From Stercorarius parasiticus (lineage: Eukaryota; Chordata; Aves; Charadriiformes; Stercorariidae), in NCBI GenBank assembly GCA_013396915.1, contig VWZL01000430.1, forward strand, positions 100 through 64,099: a stretch of 64,000 nucleotides of DNA. The letters run 5' to 3'. The notes under the pieces were generated by a model, which ran no database searches, was not told where the DNA came from, and saw only the letters and a program-made list of their open reading frames with translations. Shown here piece by piece: positions 11,739-20,700 of the stretch. The first letter of the stretch is position 1. Each line of letters starts with the position of its first letter. Position numbers and translations under genes: made by a program.

Positions 11739-13214
11739 ATGTTTGAAATACAGAACAGCAAGACCTAATTATAGCATTGGAGAAATCCATGACACATCTA
11801 CAGATTAAACCAGTGCTGTTCCCTCCTCCATCCCATAAAACTAGAGACAGGACAGAAAAAGGTGATCACAACAATCTACAACACAAAGTGATTCTTGAAT
11901 GGGGAGAAACTCAGAAGGGAACATCACAGGAGCTATACAATCATTACTGATGTGGAGAAGGTGACCAAGAAATGATTGGGCATTAGTGGACATCCAACAG
12001 AGTGCGAGGGTAGCAGGTTTCAAATGAAGAGGAGCTTACAGAGCTTAAGCTTCTTATGAAAAGCTTGATTACATCTACATAACTCCCTTGTGGATTTCAT
12101 TGGCACAAGATATTGCTGAAGTAAAATGTACCTACCTGTGAATTAAAAGGTGATTGCAGGTATAGGGTAGGTAGGTCCATAGCAGGGTATTTAACATGGT
12201 AAACACATAACCTGTGGCTCAGCACTCCTTGGACCACTACTTTCTGAAAGTTGTGAAGCAACATCGTGAGAAGGACCATGAACAATCACTTGATTTCTCA
12301 AATTTCCTCCCTGACTACCCAATCCCAGGTAGAACAGGTAGGGCTAGACAGGCTTTTGGCTTGACTTTCCCTGGAAGTTCTCACTTGATGTTCACAATCC
12401 CTTTGGTTGCAAATGGGACTTGGTCTCTTTTTGGCAATGCTCTTCTGGCTCATGCCCAAATTTCACGTTATGGACAGTGAGGTCAGGTACACACGCAGAT
12501 GGTTAACCTCCAAGCTTGGTCAGACCACAGGTTCCTGGGGTGCACAGCACTGCCTTGACCTGTGTGTGACAGCAGTGCCTAGGTCAGAGGGGATGCTGGC
12601 CCACTCACTGTGGTCCTTCCCAGGTTCACTCTCCAGCACTGAGTGATCTGTGGCTCAAAGACTTCCTGATGCAGAAGCAGGAAGTTTTTATTAGGGTGGA
12701 TTTTTTTCCCCCAAGTCCTTCATCTATCTGCTCTTCAAAGCCATGTGTCTCAGCACATATCACATCCTGCAGCATAAGAGGTGCCCTGGGTCAGGCCACA
12801 AGACCTGACAGACAGTTTCATACCCTGCCTCCAACATTGTTCTCAATAGATGCCTTCAACAGAACACAAGCACAAGGCAAGCGTGCATGATACTGCATGC
12901 TTGGCCAGTTTTCCAGCCCTGAGCCCCCTGTTGCTCTTGGAGCCTCCTAAGCCAGACATAATTGTTATGTGCTTACAGACCTTTACAGGTTTCTCTTCCA
13001 GGAACTTGTCTGGCCATCCCTCAGACTCTCAACAACCTCACATATTCACAACATCTTGTGAAGAGGAGGTCCACAGCTCAGCCATGCATTGTTAGAAAAC
13101 CCCACCTCCTTTTATTTTCTTTGAACCTGCAACTTGCCACTCTCCTTTGATGCCTTATTGCTTGCATGAGAAGAAAGCTGAACAACTACATCCCTTCTCA
13201 GATACCTTCTGAAG
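11739..13214. other. Non-coding interval, nothing recognised
   Basis: Moderately AT-rich DNA without a repeat family I recognise, without an RNA gene and without coding-like frames. Short frames at 12214-12646 overlap in two phases and look like chance. Confidence 0.5.
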
Positions 13215-14260
13215 AGTTGTGGTTGGGGGGGGCCTCAGACAGAGGCTGCCCCACAACTTTGATCATCTGGTTGCCCTTCTCTGAACCTTTTCAATTTCCA
13301 CCACATCCTCCCTGAACCAGGAACATGGTAGGATGAGGACATTACACAGTGTCCAAGTTGGAAGTGAACCATGCAGACATACAGTGACATACAGCAATGG
13401 CCTCTGCTGTGTTCTTCGGTCCAGTCTTAACAGTTCATAACAGTCAACTGGCTTTTTGGTGATATAGAAGAGTACATGTACCTCCCATGCTGTCAGGAAG
13501 AGCTTCACTGTTTGAGCTACACATTGCATGCAGAGATACCTCTGTTCACTTGGGTTTGAACCTGGCCCCTAAATTTGTAAAGATCAACAGATATCTTCCA
13601 TTCCACATGGGGAAAGTAATTCCCTGGTTACCTTCCCCTTTCACTTACTTGATAAATGTCTGGCACCCATCCTTCTCCTTGCTGACTGCGAAGTCCCAGT
13701 CTATTTTGTGGCTTCTTTTGAGAAACATTACTCTGCCTCAGTTGCTTCCTCTTTCTCTAGTTTCACATTATCATTTTTCTGATGAATAGCCCAGAATTTT
13801 GGACAATTTGCTAGTGTGGGCAGTGCACAGGATGCACCTGAATTGTGCATTGATACTGTAGGGCATTCACTGTTTGATTGTTTTCTATTCCTCTCCTAAT
13901 GATTTCTAACCTTCTCCCTTTGCTCGTCTGGCTCCTCCTGAACAGCCAGCTGAGATTTTTCATAGGAACATTCATTCATGTAACCTTTTCTGAGTGGCTG
14001 TAGCTAGTTTAGAGCCCAGCACTGTGTGTCAAGTCCATAAAGATCAACCCTACACATAGCATTTCACATTTACCACTCATTGCTCATCTTATTGGCCAGT
14101 CGCTTACTATTAGCGGATCCTTTACCAGCTCTCTGCACTGGACTTTCATCTTTGCTACTCTGAATCACCAAGGACTATCGGCAAACTTCATCACCTTGAG
14201 AGCACACGTGCTCAAAGACATGGATGTAGAGAAATACTTTGTCTTTCTGTACTTTCACTC
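13215..14260 (-). mobile_element. Old CR1/L3-type LINE remnants, minus orientation
   Basis: Two blocks read as reverse-strand CR1/L3-like 3' sequence. At about 13255-13450 the GGTTGCCCTTCTCTGAACC and CACAGTGTCCAAGT segments match the part of the element that normally reads as a 'contemporaries of lung-type' CR1 3' UTR in reverse. At about 14050-14200 the CACATTTACCACTCATTGC and TCGGCAAACTTCATCACC segments match the older L3-like part. The region between is too decayed to assign. Boundaries are approximate and one or two insertions could be involved. Confidence 0.6.
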
Positions 14261-16439
14261 ACATGCTCCCAGAGGCTGCCTCTAGACCTGGTCTTCACAA
14301 GAATAGCTACAAAATCTGTTAGAAGTATAACAGAGGATATAACCAGACTAGGTGAAGGGACGAGGTGGTTGTGTCCCAGCCATCCCATCTGGACTAGGCA
14401 GTGGGGTGGGAGAACCTTCCTTCTTCCCCAGCACAAAAAACAGACTCCTGGTATGTCCCAGGAGAGGTGCTTCCCAGCAGCTGCCTGTGAACTCTCCACC
14501 TGAGTTCACTTATGTCCTCAAAGCTCACAAACAGATTGGCACTGTCATTCAGCAACGTTTGCAGCGCTCTGTGGTGCCTGTAAGCCCCTACAGATATTGG
14601 TGCTTTGGAGCATCGCCCTGTTCCTGGGTGAAAAGGTCAGTGCCAGCTAGATAAGAAAAGCAGAGTTCAGCCCGGTTGTATTTTGGGTGATCTTGGTTGA
14701 CTTCAAGAAACTCATCTGTAGAGCCAGGTAGCTGTGTCTCCCTGTTTTGCCACCTGGCACCTCTGCTCACTTCATGGTGCCAGCCACTCTGCCAGGGGAC
14801 CTGGACAGGCAGGCTGTCCCATAAAGCAGAGTGGAGAGGCAGAACTGGAGCCATCCAAGCTGCAGCTCGTGCTGCAGTCCTGTGTGCCTAATGCAAGGCA
14901 CACAAAGCAGGTAGCACGAAGATGGGTGGTCCAAACTGCACCTAAAGCAAGAAGGCATTAGAAAGAAGGCAACGATGAGACTCATCCAGTCCAAACCAGC
15001 CAGAAGCAATAGATGTGTGTCAGAAATTGTAAGTGTTTTTGGCCTGGGTTATCTGGGAAACCATAAAGGCTGACCACAATCAAGAGTATCTTTTGGGGAC
15101 ATGAAGAGGTAACACACCCGAGGAATTCTGGCTCTGAAGTTTGCATTTGTATGAAAGCTGACATTGAAATAATCTCAATTGAGCCTGCTAGGACAAAGCC
15201 CCAAGAAAATCCTGACTGGGACCCCTCCAGTCACGCCAAATCCCTGCTAATATCAGCTCCCCTGCTCTGACTTAGATCAACAGCCCCTGGCCCAGGGCAC
15301 TGCACAGCCCTCCAAGAGGATGTACAGAAGTGTTCCTCTGTCCAGTTTGCATCAAATGCCAAGTGCTTCTGACAGAGAAACATGTTCCTGTTATTGGGAA
15401 ACCTCTGCAGAGGCTGCTCAAGTTGACACTCCTGCGTCTGTGGGCTGGCCATAGCTCCCCACTCATAGCTGGGACACTGCAGGCCACAGTGGTGTGTCAC
15501 AGTCTGCTCCCCCCACAACCGACAGCCTAGAACACACCTGTTTATTTTGGGGTTCAGCTACCTACACTGATGAATAAATACAGTTGCCAGCTCCTCCCTG
15601 CTTACCTACAACCTGCTGACCAAGCCATCAGCTATTCTGCGGATGCACAGAGAAAGCAAAGCTCTTCCAGGTCTCAAACAGCCCACCATCATAGAGCTGA
15701 CAGCCCAAGCAGGGCTCTTCTCTCCCACCTGCAACACAAAGCCCTGCCATTTACTTTTTGACCAGCTCTCCAGACTGCACCAAAAGGACAGGACAGGACT
15801 TCAACACTTGCTTTTGAGCTGTTCAAGGAACAAGGCCAGGGGACAGACAGGTAATCCAAAGTGTGGTCAAAGTGATCCAGCCACTCCAATACCAGCATCC
15901 AGAAGCCCATTGCTACAGGGCAGGGAAGGGACATATGGCAATATTCCTGAACTCTGCACAAGGACTAGCTGGGAACCGTTAAAAAAACTCAACAACTTAA
16001 GCTCTGTAGGAGTAGATCACAGGCTGTCCTGGTTTTTTAGAGCCTTCGTGGTACAGAAAACAGCAGCAGAGCTGCACCCCAGTTGTCAGAGCTGCACTTG
16101 GTCTGGGAGACGTGCAAGGAGCCACCAGCCACTCATCTGAGCACCTTGTGTCAGCCAACAGCAGGGCTGCAAGCAACAGCAGCCACTCTGCAGCACAGCA
16201 GCTCCATCCACCCTTGGAATTTGCCCTCAGTAGAGAGAAGGAGCATTTCATTCTCCCAGCCACACTTTGAGGACTGACTTAGTCCAAGCATGAAGCTACA
16301 AACACAATCGTTACAACTTCAGTGTCAGGTGAGGGACAGCAGTGACAGGACCCGCAGCCCACTGACTAAGAAAGCACTTCTCCCTGGTGCACGACACCGC
16401 ACTGAGCCTGGGCCAGAGACAAGCACTAAACAAATGCAC
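14261..16439. other. Non-coding interval downstream of CITED4
   Basis: No gene or repeat recognised. The longest frame (15643-16140, plus) has no splice or codon support and overlaps a frame on the other strand. This DNA lies beyond the most distal CITED4 poly(A) signal and is treated as intergenic. Confidence 0.5.
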
Positions 16440-16457
16440 ACTGGAGATATTTCAGCT

Positions 16458-16463
16458 TTTATT
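16458..16463 (-). promoter_or_regulatory. CITED4: Distal poly(A) signal of CITED4
   Basis: Canonical AATAAA on the minus strand (TTTATT on plus). Downstream on the minus strand lies the GT-rich CCAGTGTGCATTTGTTTAG, a plausible CstF-binding element. Use of this site would include the two AU-rich nonamers at 16861-16888 in the mRNA. Confidence 0.5.
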
Positions 16464-16860
16464 TGCAAATTCATCTGTACATTCTCTCTTGGTTGTTGAG
16501 TGACAGCTGCCGGGGGCTGTCAGCAGCAGGGGGCAGCAGCAACTAGGAGTTAACAGGAGCTTTCCACAGTGCCTGGAAACAAGAGACAGCAGAGGAAACA
16601 AAACCCCACTAGCTTTTACATTTAACCTTTTCTGAGTAAGGGAATTAGAAATCGAGTCATCTTTATCACATTCAGAAAGGTATTGGATTTACAGTCCTAT
16701 GCGTTCAGCATAAAGATCTCGGGTTGAAGTGACCATCTGCAGAGCAGCTTGAAAACTATCCCAGGCTTTCTTTTTTTGAAGCCAGCATCTTAAAGCTGCA
16801 GTACTCTCCATGCATCCTTCCTAGCAGTCCCGAAGCCAAACAACAAAAGAAGCCCTTGCA

Positions 16861-16888
16861 AATAAATAATCATAGGAAAAATAAATAA
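16861..16888 (-). promoter_or_regulatory. CITED4: Two AU-rich element nonamers in the CITED4 3' UTR
   Basis: On the minus strand TTATTTATT occurs twice, at plus 16880-16888 and 16861-16869. Both match the class II AU-rich element nonamer UUAUUUA(U/A)(U/A), known to be bound by decay factors such as TTP and by HuR. They lie just beyond the middle poly(A) signal, so only the longest transcript would carry them. Confidence 0.5.
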
Positions 16889-16919
16889 GATTAGATCTTG
16901 AATATACAGTTACATGGTC

Positions 16920-16925
16920 TTTATT
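16920..16925 (-). promoter_or_regulatory. CITED4: Middle poly(A) signal of CITED4
   Basis: Canonical AATAAA on the minus strand, in the context CCAAATAAAGACC. The downstream sequence is only weakly GT-rich, so this is the least convincing of the three signals by context. Cleavage 10-30 bases on would fall at about 16890-16910, just before the AU-rich nonamers. Confidence 0.4.
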
Positions 16926-17091
16926 TGGTTTCAGAGGTGGAAAAAAGTGGAGCTAGACTGCAGCTTTAAGCCTTATGTCTGATAATCAGTCTCAAACACT
17001 GTGTAAATTTTACAGTTGATTAGCTCGGAGATCCAAAGTTCCACAGAGATGAACGTTTAGGCACATACGCACACCCTTCCCCAAGGCATTC

Positions 17092-17097
17092 TTTATT
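17092..17097 (-). promoter_or_regulatory. CITED4: Proximal poly(A) signal of CITED4
   Basis: Canonical AATAAA on the minus strand (AAAATAAAGAATGCC), followed about 20 bases on by the strongly GT-rich GGGTGTGCGTATGTG. This is the best-formed poly(A) site of the three and would give a 3' UTR of about 600 bases without the AU-rich nonamers. Confidence 0.55.
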
Positions 17098-17691
17098 TTG
17101 CTCAGCCAGTTAAAAAAAGCCTGCTGGAGGGGAAGTGCCCCTTCCCGAGCTGAACAGACAAGACTGAAGACCTATTTACTGTCACAGTAAAGAGTCCCAA
17201 CAAATATCTAACCCCACCCATATTTGCAAGGGTAAACTGGTTCAAACCATGCACCAGGGAGACAATCCTCTCTCAGGGGATCCTTTAACTTCAGTGGCAC
17301 TACAGAATCCTTGAGCAAATCCAGCTACCAGCAGGGCTGCCAGCTGCCCATCGCTTCCTGCGCTCAAAGCCTAGTTGTGGAAAGTCGTAAGTCCATTATT
17401 TCTACTTAAGCCAGAAATCCTGTTAATGCCATTTAGAGGCAGCTCTACAGCAAGAGCTCTTGATCTGCTCTCTCCTTGGGGTACACACCCCCTCCCCAGG
17501 AACTCCCAAATGAAAAACCACACAGAAGAGAAAAGCAATCCATTGCAAGCCAGTGTCCGATGATTGTCTCTTTGGGGAGGTCAGGAATCCAGGACAGGGC
17601 AAGGCAGGGGAAGGGAGGAGGATGGCAGGTGGAGAAGGAAGTTATAAACAAACTCAAAACCACCAAGACAAAAGGAGAAGCTCAAAGCCCC

Positions 17692-18306
17692 TCAACAGCT
17701 GATGGCACTGGGTTGCTGTTTGCTAACGAAGTCTGAAATGAAGTCAAACTCATTCTGTCCCAAGAATAGCTCTGGCAGCTCCTGAATCCGGTCCAATCCC
17801 AGTTCCAGGACAAGGGATGTCAAGACCTCCTCATCTATGAGATCAGTGTCCATAACGTTCAAGGTCAGTGCTGGTGAGGGCATGTGCTGCATGCCTGGGT
17901 GCTGGCTTGGCCCCACTCTGTACTGCTGGGCACCAGCTCCCATGGGCCCATTGCTCATACCCAGTGGGTGACCCTGGTACTGGGTGTTGAGTTTTTGTAG
18001 GTGCATGCTAGCCATTAGCTGCTGGGTGCCCACCGGCCCCATGTACTGCTGCTGCTGACTTGGGCCATTGAACATCATTGCATTCGGCATCTGGTGGTGG
18101 CCCATCTGTCCACTGAGGTTGGGTCTCGGCCTCATCGCAGCATCCACGCCAGCCCCTCCGTAGGACATCATCTGACTGGCGGCAGGCAGCGTCCTCAGCA
18201 CATGCTGCCCGTGCTGCGGGGGTCCCTGCAGCCCACTCACCCCCATGCGGTAGCTCTGCAGCCCGGTGCCACCGTGGCTCATGGACATCATCATGTGCTC
18301 AGCCAT
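17692..18306 (-). CDS. CITED4: Cbp/p300-interacting transactivator 4 (CITED4), complete, 204 aa
   Basis: Nuclear transcriptional co-regulator without a DNA-binding domain. The family binds the CH1/TAZ1 domain of CBP/p300, co-activates TFAP2 factors, and competes with HIF1A for p300 (family knowledge). The C-terminal p300-binding region starts near residue 150 (VMDTDLIDEEVL), with the LPEL core at 177-180, then FLGQNEFDF and the family-typical SC end. The N-terminus is Met/His-rich (MAEHMMM). HVLRTLP at 35-41 and the following Gly/Arg-rich part match CITED4 rather than CITED1 or CITED2, while SMHLQKLNTQY at 100-110 is shared with CITED2. QQQQ lies at 84-87. At 204 aa it is somewhat longer than human CITED4 (about 184). 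The start ATG has a strong context (GAGCCATGG); the open frame runs on upstream only through non-ATG codons and the gap, so I chose this ATG. The whole frame is in one exon, with no break or frameshift. Confidence 0.97.
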   Translation of the reverse strand: MAEHMMMSMSHGGTGLQSYRMGVSGLQGPPQHGQHVLRTLPAASQMMSYGGAGVDAAMRPRPNLSGQMGHHQMPNAMMFNGPSQQQQYMGPVGTQQLMASMHLQKLNTQYQGHPLGMSNGPMGAGAQQYRVGPSQHPGMQHMPSPALTLNVMDTDLIDEEVLTSLVLELGLDRIQELPELFLGQNEFDFISDFVSKQQPSAISC

Positions 18307-18543
18307 GGCTCCAGGCCCCTGCAAGGCGACACACGGCTCAGGGCAAGGCTCCCGGGGACAGCACCGCTTCCCGTCCGAACCGGCTCCGACCGAGGATCCC
18401 GGAGCACCCCCCACCTTCGCCCCGGGAGGACGGCACCGCGCTGCACCCTCCCCGGCAGCCGAGTTGCCGCCCGCCCGCCGCCGGACAAAGCTCAGCGCGG
18501 CGCGCCCCGCGGCGCCCCACGCACCGCCCCGCGGCCGCCGCAG
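18307..18543 (-). other. CITED4: Probable CITED4 5' UTR with a short intron
   Basis: On the minus strand GTCGCCTTGCAG ends 12 bases before the ATG (AG at plus 18319-18320), a plausible splice acceptor in the same place as the CITED2 intron. A possible donor, GGGGCG|GTGCGT, has its GT at plus 18523-18524, which would make an intron of about 205 bases. A second donor-like GAAG|GTGGGG lies nearer the acceptor. The acceptor's pyrimidine tract is only moderate and the first exon runs toward the N gap, so this is inference. If no splicing occurs, the region is simply a GC-rich 5' UTR and promoter. Confidence 0.4.
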
Positions 18544-18582
18544 NNNNNNNNNNNNNNNNNNNNNNNNNNNNNNNNNNNNNNN
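18544..18582. other. Assembly gap of 39 N
   Basis: A run of 39 N within very GC-rich DNA just upstream of the CITED4 coding frame. Such gaps are common in short-read bird assemblies at GC-rich promoters. The true length may differ, and it probably hides part of CITED4 exon 1 or the core promoter. Confidence 0.99.
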
Positions 18583-18634
18583 CCCGGCAGGGCAAGGCAC
18601 GGCACGGCTGCTGGTGGGGCTCTCCGGGTCGTGC

Positions 18635-18688
18635 TCGCAACACGCCTCCTGGTCGCGACACGCCCCGTTGTCGCGACACAGCCCAGCT
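18635..18688. repeat. Three tandem 18-bp repeats in the CITED4 promoter
   Basis: Three adjacent 18-base units start at 18635, 18653 and 18671: TCGCAACACGCCTCCTGG, TCGCGACACGCCCCGTTG and TCGCGACACAGCCCAGCT. Units two and three begin with the palindrome TCGCGA, and the third is embedded in the ten-base palindrome TGTCGCGACA. The array lies about 50-105 bases beyond the gap and 330-380 bases upstream of the CITED4 ATG, where core or proximal promoter sites would be expected. Confidence 0.75.
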
Positions 18689-20690
18689 TGAGGGGGACTG
18701 GCTGCCTCCAGCACGTAGGGCACTGCTGTTGGCAAATCCCCAGTGTCAGGGCTTTGGGATCGGGTTCTTTCCCATTAGATTCGAGGTGCAGACACCTTGG
18801 GCAGGCTGTGGAGGAAAGGAATGGATGGCATCCAGGGCCCCCAGCCCAGTGCCCCCAGTTTCCTATAGAGGAGCACCCAGTGCACACTTTGCTCCTGAAC
18901 AGGATGCCAAGGTCCAGCCATGTTGTCTGGTGTTACCATCCCCGCAGATAGTGCATGATCCATCCTGTTTTCCATGTCAGCATCAACAAGGGCAAGGGCA
19001 TGGACGTGGTTTGGGACAATGGATGGTGTCCCTGGCTGGGGATCCCTCGGTGTGGTACGGACACCACAATTCCTCCAGGCATATACAGCTGCAGAAAACT
19101 TTGGTCATCCCTGTTCAATACCCCACTTATGTGCCTTGGGGTCAGGATGGGGCCTGGGGAGATTGGGGAACCTCAGAGAGTCATTTCTGATCCCAGTGCA
19201 TGCATGCTGGGAATGGTGGTGTGTTCATGTGAAGCACTAATTTTGAACTGTCTTTGCTTGCGTTGTATTCGTTCTGCTTCCTGAGCAGGGACCCTCCCTG
19301 CCTCTGATACTGCAAACAGCATAAGATCAGCTCTCTGGAGAGAGCCGTCCCTCCAGGGCCTTCCTCTCCCACAGTGTCACCCTGACCAAGCCTTTCTACC
19401 TCATCACACGGCTGGCTGGGGCACAGATACCCGCTGTGGATGTCACGCTGAACTTCCTATTCATACTGAAGGATGTACAAACAGACTTTTGCCAAGTGCT
19501 TCCAGGGCTGCGGCATGCTGGCCCCTGCTGGCACGTGCCCTGGTGCAGCAGGGTGCTGGCCACCATGAGAAGGGTCCTCGCTTGGTGGCAGTTCTGGTTG
19601 CAGGATCACCAACAGGATGCTACCATGCAGCGAGACCTTACCAGCCAAGGTGGCTCAGATTAGTTACTTAGTGGCATCAACCAGACGGTTGGCCACTCTG
19701 CCAGCAGTGCCCTCCCAGCAAGGATGCACCCACATTCTAAACAGGGCTGGCAGCAAGGTGAATGTTAGAAGCAGAGATTTGCTGGTTTAACTCTGTCTGC
19801 AGCAGCGTCTTTCACCTCTGAGTTGAGTTTTGGCTCACGGGGTCCCAGTACAACCCACACGCTCACCCACTCAGCCATGCTAGCCAAATTATTTTACCAT
19901 GGGCCTACACTACAGCGGTGCTGGTGCTGTCTATAGGACATGGTGCTTTCCAGTAGCGTAGGAAAGCAGGGTGGTGATTTTCCCCTTTAATTTTTGGCTT
20001 TGAAGAGACCCAGAGACTTCTTTTTGAAAGATATTAGTGTTGTATGGTTACCCACTTGGAAGGTAGGTGATGGTAAAGTTAAACTTGCTGCCCCGATTTC
20101 GTTCTGCCTTTGTGTGCTCTCCTGCACAGCCTTCAACTGGATCACGGCTCCAGTAAAAACAGACAGATCTTTTCTGGAGACTTGGAGCAGGCTGTCTCAT
20201 GGAGTTTTATGTGTTCTGCATATTCATTATGCTCACGGACCCTGTTGAGCAGAAGGAAGTGCCAACAACGTGTTTCAAAGGTTGCCGAAGAAGTTGTTTG
20301 TTGCTAACTGTATTACTTGAGAAATGAGGTCTAAGTATATAGTGTCATGAAAGGATTGAAGTTAGGCAGCACAGGCATCTTGGGTGAGTGCCTAACCACA
20401 CAGCACTGACCTGGAGGGTTATTTATATGGAATATCTCTATATCAAAACACCTTAAACCAGCAGCTCAAAGTAGATAATGTCCAGAAGCCATCCGCTTCC
20501 AGGTATGAGCAGCCAGGAACGGAAAGTGTCTTCTCTTACCTGGACAGAGCATAACGCCATCAACCTCCAGGATGTTCTGGGAGTCGCTTTTGTTTGTGCC
20601 ACCTTCTGCCTTGTTAAGTGGCTGGGATGGGTTTCAGGTGTTGTTGGTGAGCCTCTACCTGGTGAATCAGTTGGTTAATTGTTTAATGTT

Positions 20691-20700
20691 ATTACGTAAT
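20691..20700. promoter_or_regulatory. Perfect D-box / PAR-bZIP palindrome
   Basis: ATTACGTAAT is an exact ten-base palindrome and a full match to the RTTAYGTAAY site bound by PAR-bZIP factors (DBP, TEF, HLF) and NFIL3, and also by C/EBP. It lies in a short AT-rich patch (20675-20770), about 2.4 kb upstream of the CITED4 ATG. C/EBPbeta is reported to repress CITED4 in heart, so a bZIP site here is of interest, but function is inference. Confidence 0.4.

Larger units (their letters stand above)
16440..17691 (-). other. CITED4: CITED4 3' untranslated region (longest inferred form)
   Basis: The stretch after the CITED4 stop codon has no long coding-like frame on the minus strand and contains three minus-strand AATAAA signals at plus 17092-17097, 16920-16925 and 16458-16463. 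The distal one is followed by GT-rich minus-strand sequence, so the longest mRNA would end near 16440, giving a 3' UTR of about 1.25 kb. The shorter choices would give about 0.6 kb and 0.8 kb. Which site is used cannot be told without RNA data. Confidence 0.6.
18150..18690. promoter_or_regulatory. CITED4: CpG-rich region, probable CITED4 promoter
   Basis: From the 5' part of the CITED4 frame to about 400 bases upstream of its ATG, the DNA is very GC-rich with dense CpG, including many GCGC, CCGCGG and CGGCC words, and contrasts with the flanks. No TATA box is visible on the minus strand upstream of the ATG, as expected for a CpG-island promoter. The transcription start most likely lies in or near the N gap. 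Confidence 0.65.

Noticed and set aside
17092..17692. Minus-strand open frames within the CITED4 3' UTR as a second gene
   Set aside because: They are short, lack start context, and lie between the CITED4 stop and its poly(A) signals.
18307..18735. The CITED4 frame is open upstream of the ATG, through the N gap, to 18735
   Set aside because: The extension has only a non-ATG start, crosses a gap of unknown content, and is Ala/Arg/Gly-rich as expected from CpG-rich DNA. The strong ATG at 18304-18306 matches the family N-terminus.
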